This document shows, one piece after another, positions 44,670 through 57,560 of a stretch of DNA of 64,000 nt. This DNA is from Adenanthera pavonina (taxonomy: Eukaryota; Streptophyta; Magnoliopsida; Fabales; Fabaceae). Positions within the stretch are counted from its first letter, which is position 1. The number at the start of each line of letters is the position of its first letter. The notes beneath the pieces were generated by a model that saw only the letters and a program-made list of their open reading frames with translations, was not told the origin of the DNA and ran no database searches. Both the position numbers and the translations under genes were made by a program. The stretch covers positions 22,301,501-22,365,500 of the forward strand of contig JAIVEN010000015.1 of the NCBI GenBank assembly GCA_026686845.1, read 5' to 3'.

Positions 44670-46505
44670 TGTTGAATTAAGAGTTTTGATGATTCCAAAC
44701 CAACAATCAAGAGCTTGGATTGAAGATATCAAAGAAGCTCAAAGTGTTTCAAGTGAGATCTTCTGGAGGATCTTTAGCTTTAGTTATAAATGGGTAAAAG
44801 ATTTTGGTTTGAGGAAAAGATGTTTTTAAACCCTAATTTTATGTTAAATCTTGACTCATGTGAAAAACACCCACAAACAGACGAAGTTTGAGAAGTTTAA
44901 ACTGAACTGTCATATGGGAAATTCGAACTTTGCCTTTGGAAATTCGAATTTCGAGCTAAAACTGAACAAGTCTGAAGATATGTCTCTCTGTCAGATGAAT
45001 TTTGATTCCCCAAAATTCGAATTTTCATATGAGACTGAAAGAAGCCTTTTTGTGTCAGACGAACTTCAAGTCTTCAAAATTCAAATTTCAGATAAAATGC
45101 AATTTGAGAAAACCAAAGAAATTCGTCTGAAATAATGTTAAAGTTCATCTGAAATCAAGATGAAATTGAGTTTCAAAAATACTATCTGACAGACGAACTT
45201 TGGCTTTCCAACATTCGAATTTTCATATAAGTCTGAAAGAAGCTTCTTTGAAACAGACGAACTTTGAGTCTTCAAAATTTGAATTTCAGACAAAACACAA
45301 CTTACGAAAATGGAAGAAATTCGTCTGAAACAATGTTAAAGTTCATCTGAGATCAAGAATAATTTAAGTTTCAAAACTGCTTTCTGTCAGACGAACTTTG
45401 AACATTAAAATTCGAATTTCAGAAGCCAAGGGTGTGAGTTTGTTGGAATGAAATGTTGACATACGAATGACAGAGTTTTGTAACTTCGAATGTTGAAGTT
45501 AGTCTGAAAAGAATCTCCCTAACAGACGAACTTCACTCTTTCAACATTCAAATTTCGAAGAAAGTGAACTACTGTGCCTCCTTGAACGTACTGGGAACAG
45601 ACGAATTTTGGGCTTCCAAAATTCAAATTTTGAGGGCACTGTAGAAAATTGAAAACACTGTTCATACTTAACAGAAAAACTTTCTTCTTAAAAATTCGTA
45701 TGTCACAACGTGAAAACATTTTACAAGTTTCAACATTCGAATTTCACTTCATGAACAGATGAACTTCGTGCTGTAACGTTGGAAGCTTTAACCTTCGGTT
45801 CCTTCAAAATTCGTCTGTTGACCAACCAAAATTTGAATTTCAGTATGTCAGAAGCATTAAATACGGTTGGTTAACAGATAATTTTTCAGAGTAACCGTTG
45901 GATAACTTCCCCAACAGATAGATTTTGTCTCTAACGAATAGTTGGGACCTAAATCTATAAATACAACAACATTTGAAGTTGTGGGTAACGAATCAAACTT
46001 GTATATACCGAATTTCTGCCAAATCTTCTTCTCAAGAGCTTTTACCCTCTAACTTCAATATCTGTACTTTAACCTTCATATCTACTCTATTCAAGAGAGT
46101 TATATCTTTGTAAACAATCTACTCTTCATCTGGAAGATAGATTTACTTGTGAGGGGAAATCACAAGGGGATTGGGAAGCACATTGTAGAAGTGCTTAGAG
46201 AGATTGAGAAAGCTCTAGAAAACAGAGCATACTCGTTGTACTGAGGCATTAGCAAGAAGCCCGTTGAATTCTTGCTGTATAGTGAAAAAATCTTAAGAGG
46301 TGTCTTGGGGACTGGACGTAGGTCAAGTGGATTGATCAAACCAGGATAAATTACTGAGTGTTCTTCTCTCTATTATTATTTTTCAGTTTACTCTGCTTAT
46401 ACATTGCTTTATTACACTTTACTTTCTTCACCCATTTGACTTTGTGCAGAAAAATTTCAATCTTCCCAATTCACCCCCCCTCTTGGGAAGTCAGCCTTGC
46501 TAACA
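44670..46505 (+). repeat. 5' LTR of the inner Sirevirus
   Basis: 1836 bp, tgttgaatta to gctaaca, with TATA-like tctataaata at 45954-45963. Dense gacgaa/ttcgaa motif array between about 44876 and 45830. Confidence 0.93.
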
Positions 46506-46507
46506 AG

Positions 46508-46523
46508 TGGTATCAGAGCCCGG
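46508..46523 (+). promoter_or_regulatory. Primer-binding site, inner Sirevirus
   Basis: tggtatcagagcccgg, the intact initiator tRNA-Met complement, two bases after the LTR. Confidence 0.93.
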
Positions 46524-46560
46524 ATTCCCATTCAAAGGATCTCACAGTCCGGGAATTAAG

Positions 46561-48359
46561 ATGGTTGGCTTTGGAGAAAGCATACTTCCTGAAGGGAACA
46601 ACACTAATAGACCACCAGGCTTCAGTGGAGAACATTATGGGTACTGGAAGATGAGGATGCAAATTTACCTCTAATCAATTGACCTTGATATTTGGTAAGT
46701 CATTGAGAAAGGAGATTTCGTCCCAATGACTCTAACTGAAGATGGAAGACACAAAGAGAAGCTAGAAGCAGAATGGCATGAGGAAGACAGAAGAAGAGTC
46801 CTGCTAAATTTCAAAGCAAAGCATTGTTTAGTCAGTGCCCTGAACCAGGACGAATTCTACAGAGTCTCACAATGCTCCACTGCAAAAGGGATGTGGGACA
46901 CTCTGCAGATTGCACATGAAGGAACAACTGGGGTCAGGGAGAACAGACTAAACACATGCATTGGAGAGTATGAAAGCTTCAGAATGACTGAAGGAGAAAC
47001 TGTAAAGGAGCTGCAAAAGAGATTCACTCTCATCGTGAATCAATTGAAGAGCCTGGAAAAGGAATACACTCAATCTGAAAAAGTAAGAAAGATACTCAGA
47101 GCTCTTCCTCTGGAATGGCAGCCCAAGGTGACAGCAATAGAGGAAGCCAGAGGAGAATCAATGGCCTCTGTCACAGCTCTCTTCGGTAGCCTTGAGGAGT
47201 ATGAAGGAAAAATCAAAGCTCTCAAGGAAGCTGGGCTGGACAGAAAGAAGAAAGGCCTTGCCCTCAAAGCTGCTGATGAAAAGGAAGAAGAATCTGACAA
47301 AGGAGATGAGCTGGATGAGGAAACTCTGGCTATGATGGTCAGAAAATTCGAAAGATTCTACAGCAAGAAGAAGAACAAGAGATTCTTCAAGAAAGGAGCA
47401 GCTAGTGAAAGCAAGAAAGAGGCAAAAGAGCCTGTGACTTGCTATGAATGCAAGAAGCAAGGACACATCAAATGGGATTGTCCTCAATTCCTCAAAAAGC
47501 AAGAAAGAGAAAAGAAAGTTGCTGACAAAGGGAAGAAGAAGAAAGCCTACATCTCATCGATATGGGGCAACAGCTCAGATGAGGAAGAAGAAGATGAAGA
47601 TGAGATTGTCAACATTTGTCTGATGGCACTTGCTTCTGAAGAAGCCAAACCCTCATGTAGCAGTGCTCGGGAAGAAGAGGTATATGAATCTGAACCTTCC
47701 TATTATGAATTACTGGATGCATTTCATGAGCTTCATGATGAGTTCATCAAAGTTGCTAAAGAACTAAAACTAGCAAAGAAAAAGATTAGTAAACTAGAAT
47801 CTCAGAGCAACTTTTCTGAAACCATATCTGTACCTGCTGCTGAATCAGTTTGTTGTACTTCATGCATTAAACTAAAGCAAACTAATGATTACTTAGTAAA
47901 AAGTATGTCTAGGCTCACTAGAGGTAAAGATATGTTGTTTGCCTTGATGGGGAGCCAAAGAATATCACAAGGAAAAGCTGGTCTTGGCTATGATCCATAT
48001 GCTGTCAAGGAAAAGATTATGAAGGAAAACCAGAATGCATACATGAGACATTTTGTGCATGCTGAGAGCAACAGAAAGAAGATCACATGTCATCTCGCAT
48101 TGAAACATATAATCAACCAAAGCATGCAAGACAAAAGTATTATCTGCATTGTTTTCTTCCTGCTTCTCAATCTAGCAGTTCCGTCACTACCTGTCATTTT
48201 TGTAACAAAAAGGGACATATTTCCAATTCCTGTGTCTTGAAGAAAAATGGACGTGGCAGGAAAGTTGAATGGGTTCTCAAAGTTGTATCTACATCTAGGG
48301 AAATATCTACTGACCAAAAAGGACCCAAGCAAATTTGGGTACCTAAAAGGAAAACATAA
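46561..48359 (+). pseudogene. gag: Gag of the inner Sirevirus
   Basis: ATG at 46561 (MVGFGESILPEGNN). Two early stops, at 46672 and 46696, interrupt the N-terminal copia-gag block; from 46726 the frame is open for 504 codons. It contains LNQDEFYRVSQCSTAKGMW, QKRFTLIVNQLKSL, a Lys/Glu-rich linker, CYECKKQGHIKWDCP, then an acidic DEEEEDEDEI stretch and a predicted coiled coil (ELLDAFHELHDEF). A frameshift near 48085 shifts the reading to the frame with the second knuckle, CHFCNKKGHISNSC, and the QIWVPKRKT end. Two CCHC knuckles with a coiled coil between them are shared with the outer copy. Confidence 0.9.
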
Positions 48360-48365
48360 ATATTG

Positions 48366-51300
48366 TTTTACAGGTATGTCTCAAAGCTAAGAAAAGCAAC
48401 AAATGGTATATGGACAGTGCCTGCTCAAGTCACATGACTGGTGATAAGGAGAAGTTCATCACCCTTAGAGACAAGAAAGGAGGAAAGGTGACCTTTGGAG
48501 GTGATCAATATGGCAAAGTTGTTGGTATTGGCATTGTGGGCAAAAATTCGGAAACATCCATTGAAGAGGTGCTGTTTGTGATTGGCCTCAACCACAATTT
48601 GCTGAGCGTGAGTCAGACCTGTGATAAAGGAAATTGGGTGCTGTTTGACTCAAAGTTTTGCCTGGTCATCAGAAAAAGTGATCACAAAGTAGTCCTCAAA
48701 GCTCAAAGGGATGGTAACTGTTATACTATTGATCTTGATGAACTTCCTCCCTTGGATTCTGTATGTTTAATTAGTCAGGATAATGATAGCTGGTTATGGC
48801 ATAGGAGATTAGCTCATGTTAACATGAATCAATTGTCTAAACTGGTTAAAAATGAGCTAGTAACTGGCCTGCCAAAAATATCTTTTGAAAAGGACAAAGA
48901 ATGTGATGCATGCATAAGAGGGAAACAAGTTAAATCATCTTTTAAATCTAAAAATGTAGTTACCACAACTAGACCACTTGAATTGCAGCATATGGACTTA
49001 ATTGGACCATCTAGGGTAAAAAGTCTCGGTGGTAATCTGTATATGCTTGTAATTGTAGATGATTATTCTAGATTCACTTGGACATTATTTCTCTCCTCTA
49101 AAAGTGATACCTTTGATGCATTTGTAACCTTAGCTAAGAAAGTGCAAAATGAGAAAGGTATTTCTATTGTGTCTATCAGGTCAGACCATGGAGGAGAATT
49201 TGAAAATACATACTTTCTGGAGTACTACAATGAGCATGGAATTGACCACAACTTCTCAGCTCCAAGGACCCCTCAACATAATGGGGTAGTAGAAAGGAAG
49301 AACAGAACTATTGGAGAAATTGCCAGAGCTATGCTAAATGAGAAGGAACTCTCTCAAGTGTTTTGGACTGATGCAGTGAATACAACAAGCTACATCATAA
49401 ACAGAGCCTACATCAGACCAATCCTTGGGAAGACTCCATACGAACTGTACAAGGGAAGAAAGCCAAATCTGTCCCATCTCCATGTATTCGGATGCAAATG
49501 CTTCTTTCACAACAATGGGAAAGAAAATATGGGTAAGTTTGATGCCAAATCCGATGAAGGTATATTTCTGGGCTATTCTAGTAGGAGTAAGGCATATAGA
49601 GTTTATAATAAAAGATCAAATGTGGTAGAAGAATCTGTGCATGTGGTTTTCATTGAAAATGAAACTGTTTCAAAACATGTTACCAATGAGGATGATCTTG
49701 CTTTAAATTTTGAAAAACTGGGCATTTATGATAAAAGTAAAACTGAATCTCCAAAGATATCTGAATCTGTTAACTTAGAGGAAAATATCCAGGAGAAAGA
49801 GTTTGATGAAGAAAATAATGAAGACACATCTCAAGAACTCCCTAGAGCTTGGAGATATCAAAGGAATCATCCTGTTGATCAAGTGATAGGGGATGTTCAA
49901 GAGAAAGTCAAAACAAAAAAATAGTTAAGGGACAAAATGCTAAACTGTACTTTCATTTCACAAATGGAACCCAAATGTGCTGAAGAAACCTTAACTGATG
50001 ATTACTGGATTTTAGCTATGCAAGATGAACTAAATCAGTTTGAAAGAAATCAAGTTTGAGATTTAGTGCCTAGCCCAAAAATCATCCTGTCATTGGTACC
50101 AAATGGGTTTTCAGAAATAAACTTGATGAATCTGGAACAATAATCAGAAATAAAGCTAGATTGGTTGCTAAAGGGTATAATCAGGAAGAAGGTATTGATT
50201 TTGAAGAAACCTTTGCACCAGTAGCTAGATTAGAAACTATAAGAATACTGCTAGCATATGCATGCATGAAAATATTTTATTGTATTAAATGGATGTAAAG
50301 AGTGCCTTTCTAAATGGATATATCATGGAAGAGGTTTATGTAGATCAACCTCCAGGTTTTGAGGATTCTACAAAACCAAACCATGTTTATAAACTAAAGA
50401 AAGCTCTTTACGGTTTGAAACAAGCCCCTAGAGCATGGTATGAGAGATTAAGCAATTTTCTAACTGAAAAGGGGTTTAACAGAGGCAAAATAGATACAAC
50501 TTTATTTACTAAGAAAGAAAATGAAGATTTACTCATTGTCCAAATCTATGTTGATGATATCATATTCGGTGCTACTAATGAGTCTCTTTGCAAGAAATTT
50601 TCTGAGTTAATGCAGGGAGAATTCGAGATGTCCATGATGGGTGAACTCAACTTCTTCCTTGGACTGCAAATCAGACAGCTTAATGATGGTATCTTTCTCA
50701 GTCAATCCAAGTATCTAAAGGAGCTACTAAAGAAGTTTGGAATGGAGAATGCTAAGCCAATAGGAACACCTATGGCTATTGCAACCAAACTGGACATGGA
50801 TGAGAATGGGAAGATGTTTGACATTACTCAGTACAGAAGAATGATTGGATCCCTGCTGTACTTAACTGTCAGCAGACCTGACATTATGTTCAGTGTCTGT
50901 ATGTGTGCAAGGTTCCAATCATGTCCCAAAGAGACCCATGCAACAGCTGTGAAAAGAATTTTCAGATATCTTATTGGAACATCACAGATGGGTCTTTGGT
51001 ATCCAAAAGGAAATGGAGAAGATCTCAAAGGATACACTGATACTGATTTTGCAGGATCCAAAACTGACAGAAAAAGCACAAGTGGAACTTGTCAGTTTCT
51101 TGGAGGATCCCTGGTTTCATGGTTTAGCAAAAAGAAAAACAGTGTGGCCCTATCCACTGCAGAAGCTGAGTATGTTGCAGCTGGAAGCTGTTGTGACCAA
51201 GTCATCTGGATGAAACAGCAACTTGAAGATCTTAAGGTTAAGATGAAAGAGATACCAATCATGTGTGACAATCAAAGTGCCATAAATATCACGAAGAATC

Positions 51301-51497
51301 CTGTCATGTATTCAAGGACGAAACATATTGAAGTTAGGCACCACTTCATTAGGGATCACGTTCTGAAAGGAGAAGTTAGATTGGAGTACATCCCAACAGA
51401 AGATCAAGTTGCTGACATACTCACAAAACCTCTATCAGAAGACAAACATTGCAAAATCAGGAGAGAATTGGGTATGGTAAATCCCAATGAACTGTAA
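48366..51497 (+). pseudogene. pol: Pol polyprotein of the inner Sirevirus
   Basis: The pol frame is -1 relative to the gag end, as in the outer copy. Protease: MDSACSSHMTGD at 48410. Integrase: WHRRLAHVNMNQL, CDACIRGKQ, then Asp, Asp and Glu in VDDYSRF, SDHGGEFEN and VVERKNRTIGE. This first block is open to 49924 (504 codons). Between 49925 and 50288 a TAG, a TGA (near 50058) and two small indels break the RT N-terminus. From 50289 RT and RNase H are open for 402 codons: LYGLKQAPRAWYE, YVDDIIFGATNES, GYTDTDFAGSKTD, STAEAEYVA, DNQSAINITKNP, ending NPNEL. It would process, copy and insert the element DNA; as it stands the polyprotein cannot be made whole. Confidence 0.93.
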
Positions 51498-52492
51498 GTT
51501 ATTCCTGTACAATCTTGTTTTCAGAATTTTCATTCTTAAAGATTAATTCTAACTTTTGCATCGGAGTGTGCTTAATTTAAGTTGCAGGTGCTCCTCACGA
51601 GATTCAATGGCAATAAACTTGAAGATTGGAGCACACCAGAATGGAACAACCAGAAAATGAAGTAAATGATGAAAATCCCAAGTTCTAGAACCATTCTGTA
51701 AGTTTTTAATGATAATATTCGTATCTTAAATGTTGTTAGACGTATTTTGCTTCATAAACTGTTTTTGAACTGGTCAACGTGGTCAACATTCGAATTTTAG
51801 TTGACTAACAGACGAACTTTGACCTGTTATGCTTTGGAACAGTTCTCGGTGATGCCTCAAAATTCGTCTGTTGAATCCTGGAAGTTTGAATTTTCAAAAA
51901 CAAAAATTTTAAAGTTATGATTGTCCATCACTGTTATACGAATTATCACTTCTTAACATACGAATGTTGGACAACCTTTACAAAAGTTGAAAAATTCAAA
52001 TTTTCAGTTTAAAATTCGTCTGTTGGATCATTTTCTTCATGTTGAATGCTTGAAAGATGAAGTTCTGCATGATTAATTTGTCTATAGGTTGGTGTTTTGG
52101 TTGATGCCTGATGTTTTATCCTCAACATTCGAACTTTGTTTGAACAAAATTCATCTGTTGTGCTTGTATTGCTTGATCTAAGCCACTGTCAGATGAACTT
52201 TCAGAAGAAAATTCGTCTGTCAGTAAGCTTTGCTGAACGGTTTAACTTGTAACTGCCCGAAGTTCAAATTTTGACCTCTCAAAATTTGTCTGTCAGACGG
52301 TTACTTACGTTAAAACCGACGGTTTTCCAAAGAACAGACGCAACCCTATTCTTAACTCCTCTGAGTCTGTTCTGATCCTCTCATCAATTCTCTTAAATCC
52401 TACCCAAAAACCGTCACTTCCCATCAATTAAACTTCCTTTCGCATCATTTAAACCCATTCTAAGCCTCATTCTGCAACATTCATCCGAAGAA
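51498..52492 (+). repeat. Non-coding pol/env-like spacer, inner Sirevirus
   Basis: 995 bp parallel to 41859-42844 and nearly the same length, again rich in aaaattcgtctgt words and without an ORF. Conservation of length and motifs in a non-coding stretch suggests a cis-acting role. Confidence 0.7.
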
Positions 52493-54688
52493 ATGGCTAG
52501 AGTGAAAAATCCTGAAGCTGGGAAAGGAGAGGCCAGACCAAAGAGGAATGTCAAATCACAATATGCCTCGAAGGAAGGAGAGAAATCAAAGAGAAAAGCC
52601 GAACCCAGTAAGGCTACACCTTCCAAACGCCAAAAATCATCATCCAAAGCAAATTCACAGAAAGCTGGACCCTCCTCACAGAAATCTGTAGAACCTTTGG
52701 TCCCTGTTCCTGCTGATACTGCTGTTGCTTCCTCTACTTCCTTCAGTACAGAATCTGGAGAGTACGAGCTTACTACACTGCCACTCTGGAGCACTCCACA
52801 GATTCAAGAGGAATACTCCACCAAGTTTGCCAACAAGAAGGTAATCAAGCCACATTATGTAAACTTGGAAGATTTCTTGGTCTCAAATAATTTTGATGCT
52901 GGTATATGGATGATGAGATACAAGAATCTGTTGGAAGTATTAGAGAGATATGATGATGAGGTAGTGAAGTCTTGGTATGCTTCCTTGATGTACAACAACA
53001 AGAAGAAGAAGTGGGCAGTCAATCTAAGGTCTAGGACCATTTGGCTTGCTGATGAGACATTCAATGAGGTGCTGGAGATCCCTGGGCAAGATGGACTCAG
53101 GATTGATATTACTGCCTCTGGGTACATGGATGAGGCAGAAACTGCTGATGAAGAAGGTGGCCCCTTCCTGAACTACAAGGAGAGTACTATTCTAAGGACA
53201 TTGTTCAGAAGGAGGGAAAATTGGCCATCCATAAACATGTTGAAGCCCACAGACCTTAGTGTTCAAGTGAGGATCCTGCACTATATAGTGTCCAGGATCA
53301 TATTTAACAAAGGAGGCAGCTTCAATCTGATAACAAGGGCAGAGGCACATGTCATGGCTGCAATCATGCGTGGGAAACTGATTAATATGGGACACATCAT
53401 TCTTCAACGCATGATTAAGGCAAGAGATCAGAGGAAGGACTCCACACTCCCCTATGCTGCTACCATTTCCAGAATTCTGCAGTATGCCAGAATTTAGCAT
53501 CTTGAGAAGGGGAAGGGCAAGCCCACTGAAATCTTCAATGAGGAAGAACTGCAAAGAATGGGCATTGAAAAAGATGAAGGAAGATGGGTTGGAAAGGGAG
53601 CAGGAAGAACTGAGGATCTATTCTATGTTGAAGGTGCCTCCCTACAGCAAGAGGGTACTTCTGAGGCTCCTGCCAGACCTACCACTCAGCCCTTTGTGCC
53701 TATTCCATCTCCCTCTAAGCCCACTCATATTTCATCCACTCCTTCCTCACGGGCCAAGCCAACCAAGATCACTAAGTTGTATGACAGTCTGTCTAGACTC
53801 ATTCTCAGCATCCGGGATGAGCAAAATGCCAAATTTTCTCATCTGCAAGATCAGATCCATTAGTTGGCTGTAAACATGAACGTGGTGGCTGATGCTTATG
53901 AAGAGATCAGAAGTGCAATTCCTACCACTTTAGCTCCACCTCAGCCAGGGTCCTCTGTGCCTATCCATTCTCCAACTCCTGAGCCTCCAAGTCCATTCGA
54001 GATTGCCTCCTCTGACCATGATGATATAGATGGTACTGGTGTAATGAGGACACCAAGTCCTGGTCCACTCTTGGACTATGGATTGGAAGAAGAAGGACTT
54101 CAAGGAACAAGTCCTCATGAGCCTACTCAAGAAGATGCTTAGGGTTCAATTCTGTCCATTCAAGAATCAGAGCAAGTTGAAAGATTGGTTGCAGCCATTT
54201 CAACCTCTTCTATGCAGGAGGGTGTGAGCAATGAAGAGAGAAGCATTGTACCTGTTGTTGATTATGTAGCCATTGCTCATAATGCTCTGCTGCAAGCTCA
54301 GAGGAGAAGGCTGGAAGAATTGTTTCCTCCTGCTGAACCAGCTTCTCCTTCTCTTGCTGCGTATGGGCTCTCAGAAGAACAAAGAGCTCAGTTGGCTCTT
54401 TGCAGATAGGCAATGCAGGACTTACTTGAGGTCTCTGATGATGATGAAGAACCTAGTCCTGAGCCTCCTGCACCAGTTGAACCAGAAATTCCTTTTGCTC
54501 CTGTCCCACTTCGAGCTATTCCTATCTCTCAAATCCCTCCTCCTGCTGATTTTGTTGGCCTTCCTGCTGATGCCAAAAGAGGGAGAAGACGAAGCAAACT
54601 GGGACTAAGCAAGCTGGAAAATCCGCTGAGCCATCTGGGAAAGGGAAGACGTACAGCAAGAAGACCAAGCCAAAGAAAAAATGATTGA
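52493..54688 (+). pseudogene. Env-like ORF of the inner Sirevirus
   Basis: Starts MARVKNPEAGKGEARPKRN. Open for 334 codons through KVIKPHYVNLEDFLVS, SRTIWLADETFNEVLEIPG, and GGSFNLITRAEAHVM. It is then broken by TAG at about 53495, 53861, 54140 and 54407, each where a Gln codon is likely. The last part (SQIPPPADFVGLP) ends out of frame because of a 1-bp loss in the internal purine tract near 54575-54588. About 730 codons in all, like the outer copy. No membrane helix is visible; function unknown in this lineage. Confidence 0.85.
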
Positions 54689-55002
54689 AGACTTGTTTAA
54701 ATCTTAGGCTTGTGTCCTCTTGTAGTGCTTTGTGTTTCTGTTTCTATTTTGAATGTTTGCATTTTGTATTTTGGTTTAGAACTTTGATTAAATTTGGTTT
54801 TTGTATTGTAACATTTGATTAAATGAATGAATTTCTTGGTTGCAATGTGGTGTGCTTATTACTCATTAAATATCTTCACTTAATCTGCTGTATATGATAT
54901 CTTTTGAAATATAATGCATATGTTGAAGGGGAGCTTGTGAAAGCAAACCCAAGTACTAATCCAGTTTGCAAGTTATTTTGTCATCATCAAAAAGGGGGAG
55001 AA
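54575..55002 (+). promoter_or_regulatory. Multiple polypurine tracts before the inner 3' LTR
   Basis: Purine tracts lie at 54575-54588 (aaaagagggagaag), 54925-54933 (gaaggggag) and 54989-55002 (aaaaagggggagaa). The last touches the LTR and is the functional one. Repeated tracts are a known Sirevirus trait. The rest of 54689-54988 is non-coding 3' leader. Confidence 0.75.
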
Positions 55003-56860
55003 TGTTGAATTAAGAGTTTTAATGATTCCAAACCAATAATCAAGAGCTTGGATTGAAGATATCAAAGAAGCTCAAAGTGTTTCAAGTGAAGAATTTCTAA
55101 GTAATTGCTGCTAGATTTTCTGGAGGATCTTTAGCTTTAGTTATGAATGGGTAAAAGATTTTGGTTTGAGGAAAAGATGTTTTTAAACCCTGATTTTATG
55201 TTAAATCTTGACTCATGTGAAAAACACCCACAAACAGAAGAAGTTTGAGAAGTTTAAACTGAACTATCATATGGGAAATTCGAACTTTGCCTTTGGAAAT
55301 TCGAATTTCGAGCTAAAACTGAACAAGTCTGAAGAGATGTCTCTCTGTTAGACGAATTTTGATTCCCCAAAATTTGAATTTTCATATGAGACTGAAAGAA
55401 GCCTTTTTGTGTCAGACGAACTTCAAGTCTTCAAAATTCGAATTTCAGATAAAATGCAGTTTGAGAAAACCAAAGAAATTCGTCTGAAATAATGTTAAAG
55501 TTCATCTGAAATCAAGATGAAATTGAGTTTCAAAAATACTATCTGACAGACGAACTTTGGCTTTCCAACATTCGAATTCATATAAGTCTGAAAGAAGCTT
55601 CTTTGAAACAGACGAACTTTGAGTCTTCAAAATTCGAATTTCAGACAAAACACAACTTACGAAAATGGAAGAAATTCGTCTGAAACAATGTTAAAGTTCA
55701 TCTGAGATCAAGAATAATTTAAGTTTCAAAACTGCTTTCTGTCAGACGAACTTTGAACATTAAAATTCGAATTTCAGAAGCCAAGGGTGTGAGTTTGTTG
55801 GAATGAAATGTTGACATACGAATGACAGAGTTTTGTAACTTCGAATGTTGAAGTTAGTCTGAAAAGAATCTCCCTAACAGACGAACTTCACTCTTTCAAC
55901 ATTCAAATTTCGAAGAAAGTGAACTACTGTGCCTCCTTGAACGTACTGGGAACAGACGAATTTTGGGCTTCCAAAATTCAAATTTTGAGGGCACTGTAGA
56001 AAATTGAAAACACTGTTCATACTTAACAGAAAAACTTTCTTCTTAAAAATTCGTATGTCACAACGTGAAAACATTTTACAAGTTTCAACATTCGAATTTC
56101 ACTTCATGAACAGATGAACTTCGTGTTGTAACGTTGGAAGCTTTAACCTTCGGTTCCTTCAAAATTCGTCTGTTGACCAACTAAAATTTGAATTTCAGTA
56201 TGTCAGAAGCATTAAATACGGTTGGTTAACGGATAGTTTTTCAGAGTAACCGTTGGATAACTTCCCCAACAGATAGATTTTGTCTCTAACGAATAGTTGG
56301 GACCTAAATCTATAAATACAACAACATTTGAAGTTGTGGGTAACGAATCAAACTTGTATATACCGAATTTCTGCCAAATCTTCTTCTCAAGAGCTTTTAC
56401 CCTCTAACTTCAATATCTGTACTTTAACCTTCATATCTACTCTATTCAAGAGAGTTATATCTTTGTAAACAATCTACTCTTCATCTGGAAGATAGATTTA
56501 CTTTTGAGGGGAAATCACAAGGGGATTAGGAAGCACATTGTAGAAGTGCTTAGAGAGATTGAGAAAGCTCCAGAAAAGAGAGCATACTCATTGTACTGAG
56601 GCATTAGCAAGAAACCCGTTGAATTCTTGTTGTATAGTGGAAAAATCTCAAGAGGTGTCTTGGGGACTGGACGTAGGTCAAGTGGATTGACCAAACCAGG
56701 ATAAATTACAGAGTGTTCTTCTCTCTATTATTATTTTTCAGTTTACTCTGTTTATACATTACTTTATTACACTTTACTTTCTTCACCCATTTGACTTTAT
56801 GCAGAAAAATTTCAATCTTCCCAATTCACCCCCCCTCTTGGGAAGTCAGCCTTGCTAACA
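55003..56860 (+). repeat. 3' LTR of the inner Sirevirus
   Basis: 1858 bp; matches 44670-46505. It has an about 24-bp segment near 55099-55123 missing from the 5' LTR. TATA-like tctataaata at 56309-56318. Confidence 0.93.
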
Positions 56861-56865
56861 CAATG

Positions 56866-57260
56866 CTATCTTACAAGCTCAGAGAAGAAGGCTTGAAGAA
56901 ATGTTTCCTCCATCTGCACCCTCATCTGTTACATATTATGGTTTCTCGGAGGAAAGAAGGACACAATTGGCAGTCACAAGGCAAGAAATTTCTGAACTTC
57001 TTGAGATTTCTGATGATAAAGATGAAGACACAAGTTCTGAAGTTTCTGGGTCCTTGCCAAAGCTCAATCCAAAAACGCCATTTGTCCCTGTGCCTCTTCA
57101 GGCTATTCCAGTGTCTCAGATCCCTCCTCCTGCTGATTTTGTTCACCTTCCCGATAATGTCAAAAAGGGGGAGAAGAGTAAGCAAACTGGAACTGGAAAG
57201 TCTGCTACAGAGCATTTAGGAAAATCCTACAGCAAGAAGACCAAGTCAAAGAAAAAGTGA
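56866..57260 (+). pseudogene. Env-like ORF of the outer Sirevirus, 3' part
   Basis: Continues the frame broken at 44669: after one caatg the codons read on into ILQAQRRRLEEMFPPS, a Glu/Asp-rich stretch, SQIPPPADFVHLP and a Lys-rich end (SKKTKSKKK). Stop TGA at 57258-57260. The segment is free of stops, so only one TAG and the 12.2-kb insertion disable the outer env-like ORF. Confidence 0.88.
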
Positions 57261-57560
57261 TTAGAACTTATGCTTGAGTCCTCTTGTAATGTTGTATTAT
57301 GTTTCTGTTGATTGTGTATTGTGTAATGTTTTGCATTGTTGTTTCTTGTAAAGTGATATTTGATGAAATGAAAGCATTCCTTGATTGCAATGAACTATTC
57401 TTGTTGGATTTTAAATGAGTCAATAAATCTCTTTACTTGATCTACTACATGATATCTTTTGAATTATAATGCATATGTTGAGGGGGAGCTTGTGAAAGCA
57501 AACTCAAGTACTAATCCAGTTTGTAAGTTGTTTTATCGTCATCATCAAAAAGGGGGAGAA
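57162..57560 (+). promoter_or_regulatory. Multiple polypurine tracts before the outer 3' LTR
   Basis: aaaaagggggagaag (57162-57176, inside the env-like ORF), agggggagc (57481-57489) and aaaaagggggagaa (57547-57560, adjoining the LTR). The spacing mirrors the inner copy. Confidence 0.78.

Larger units (their letters stand above)
44670..56860 (+). mobile_element. Inner Sirevirus-like Ty1/copia retrotransposon
   Basis: 12,191 bp with LTRs at 44670-46505 and 55003-56860, flanked by caatg (44665-44669 and 56861-56865). It has the same organisation and family as its host, in the same orientation. LTRs differ at roughly 30 sites (about 1.6%) plus an about 24-bp indel near 55099 and a 2-bp indel. 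Gag, pol and the env-like ORF each carry stops or frameshifts, but the C-terminal RT/RNase H frame is open. It is the younger of the two full-length copies. Confidence 0.93.
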
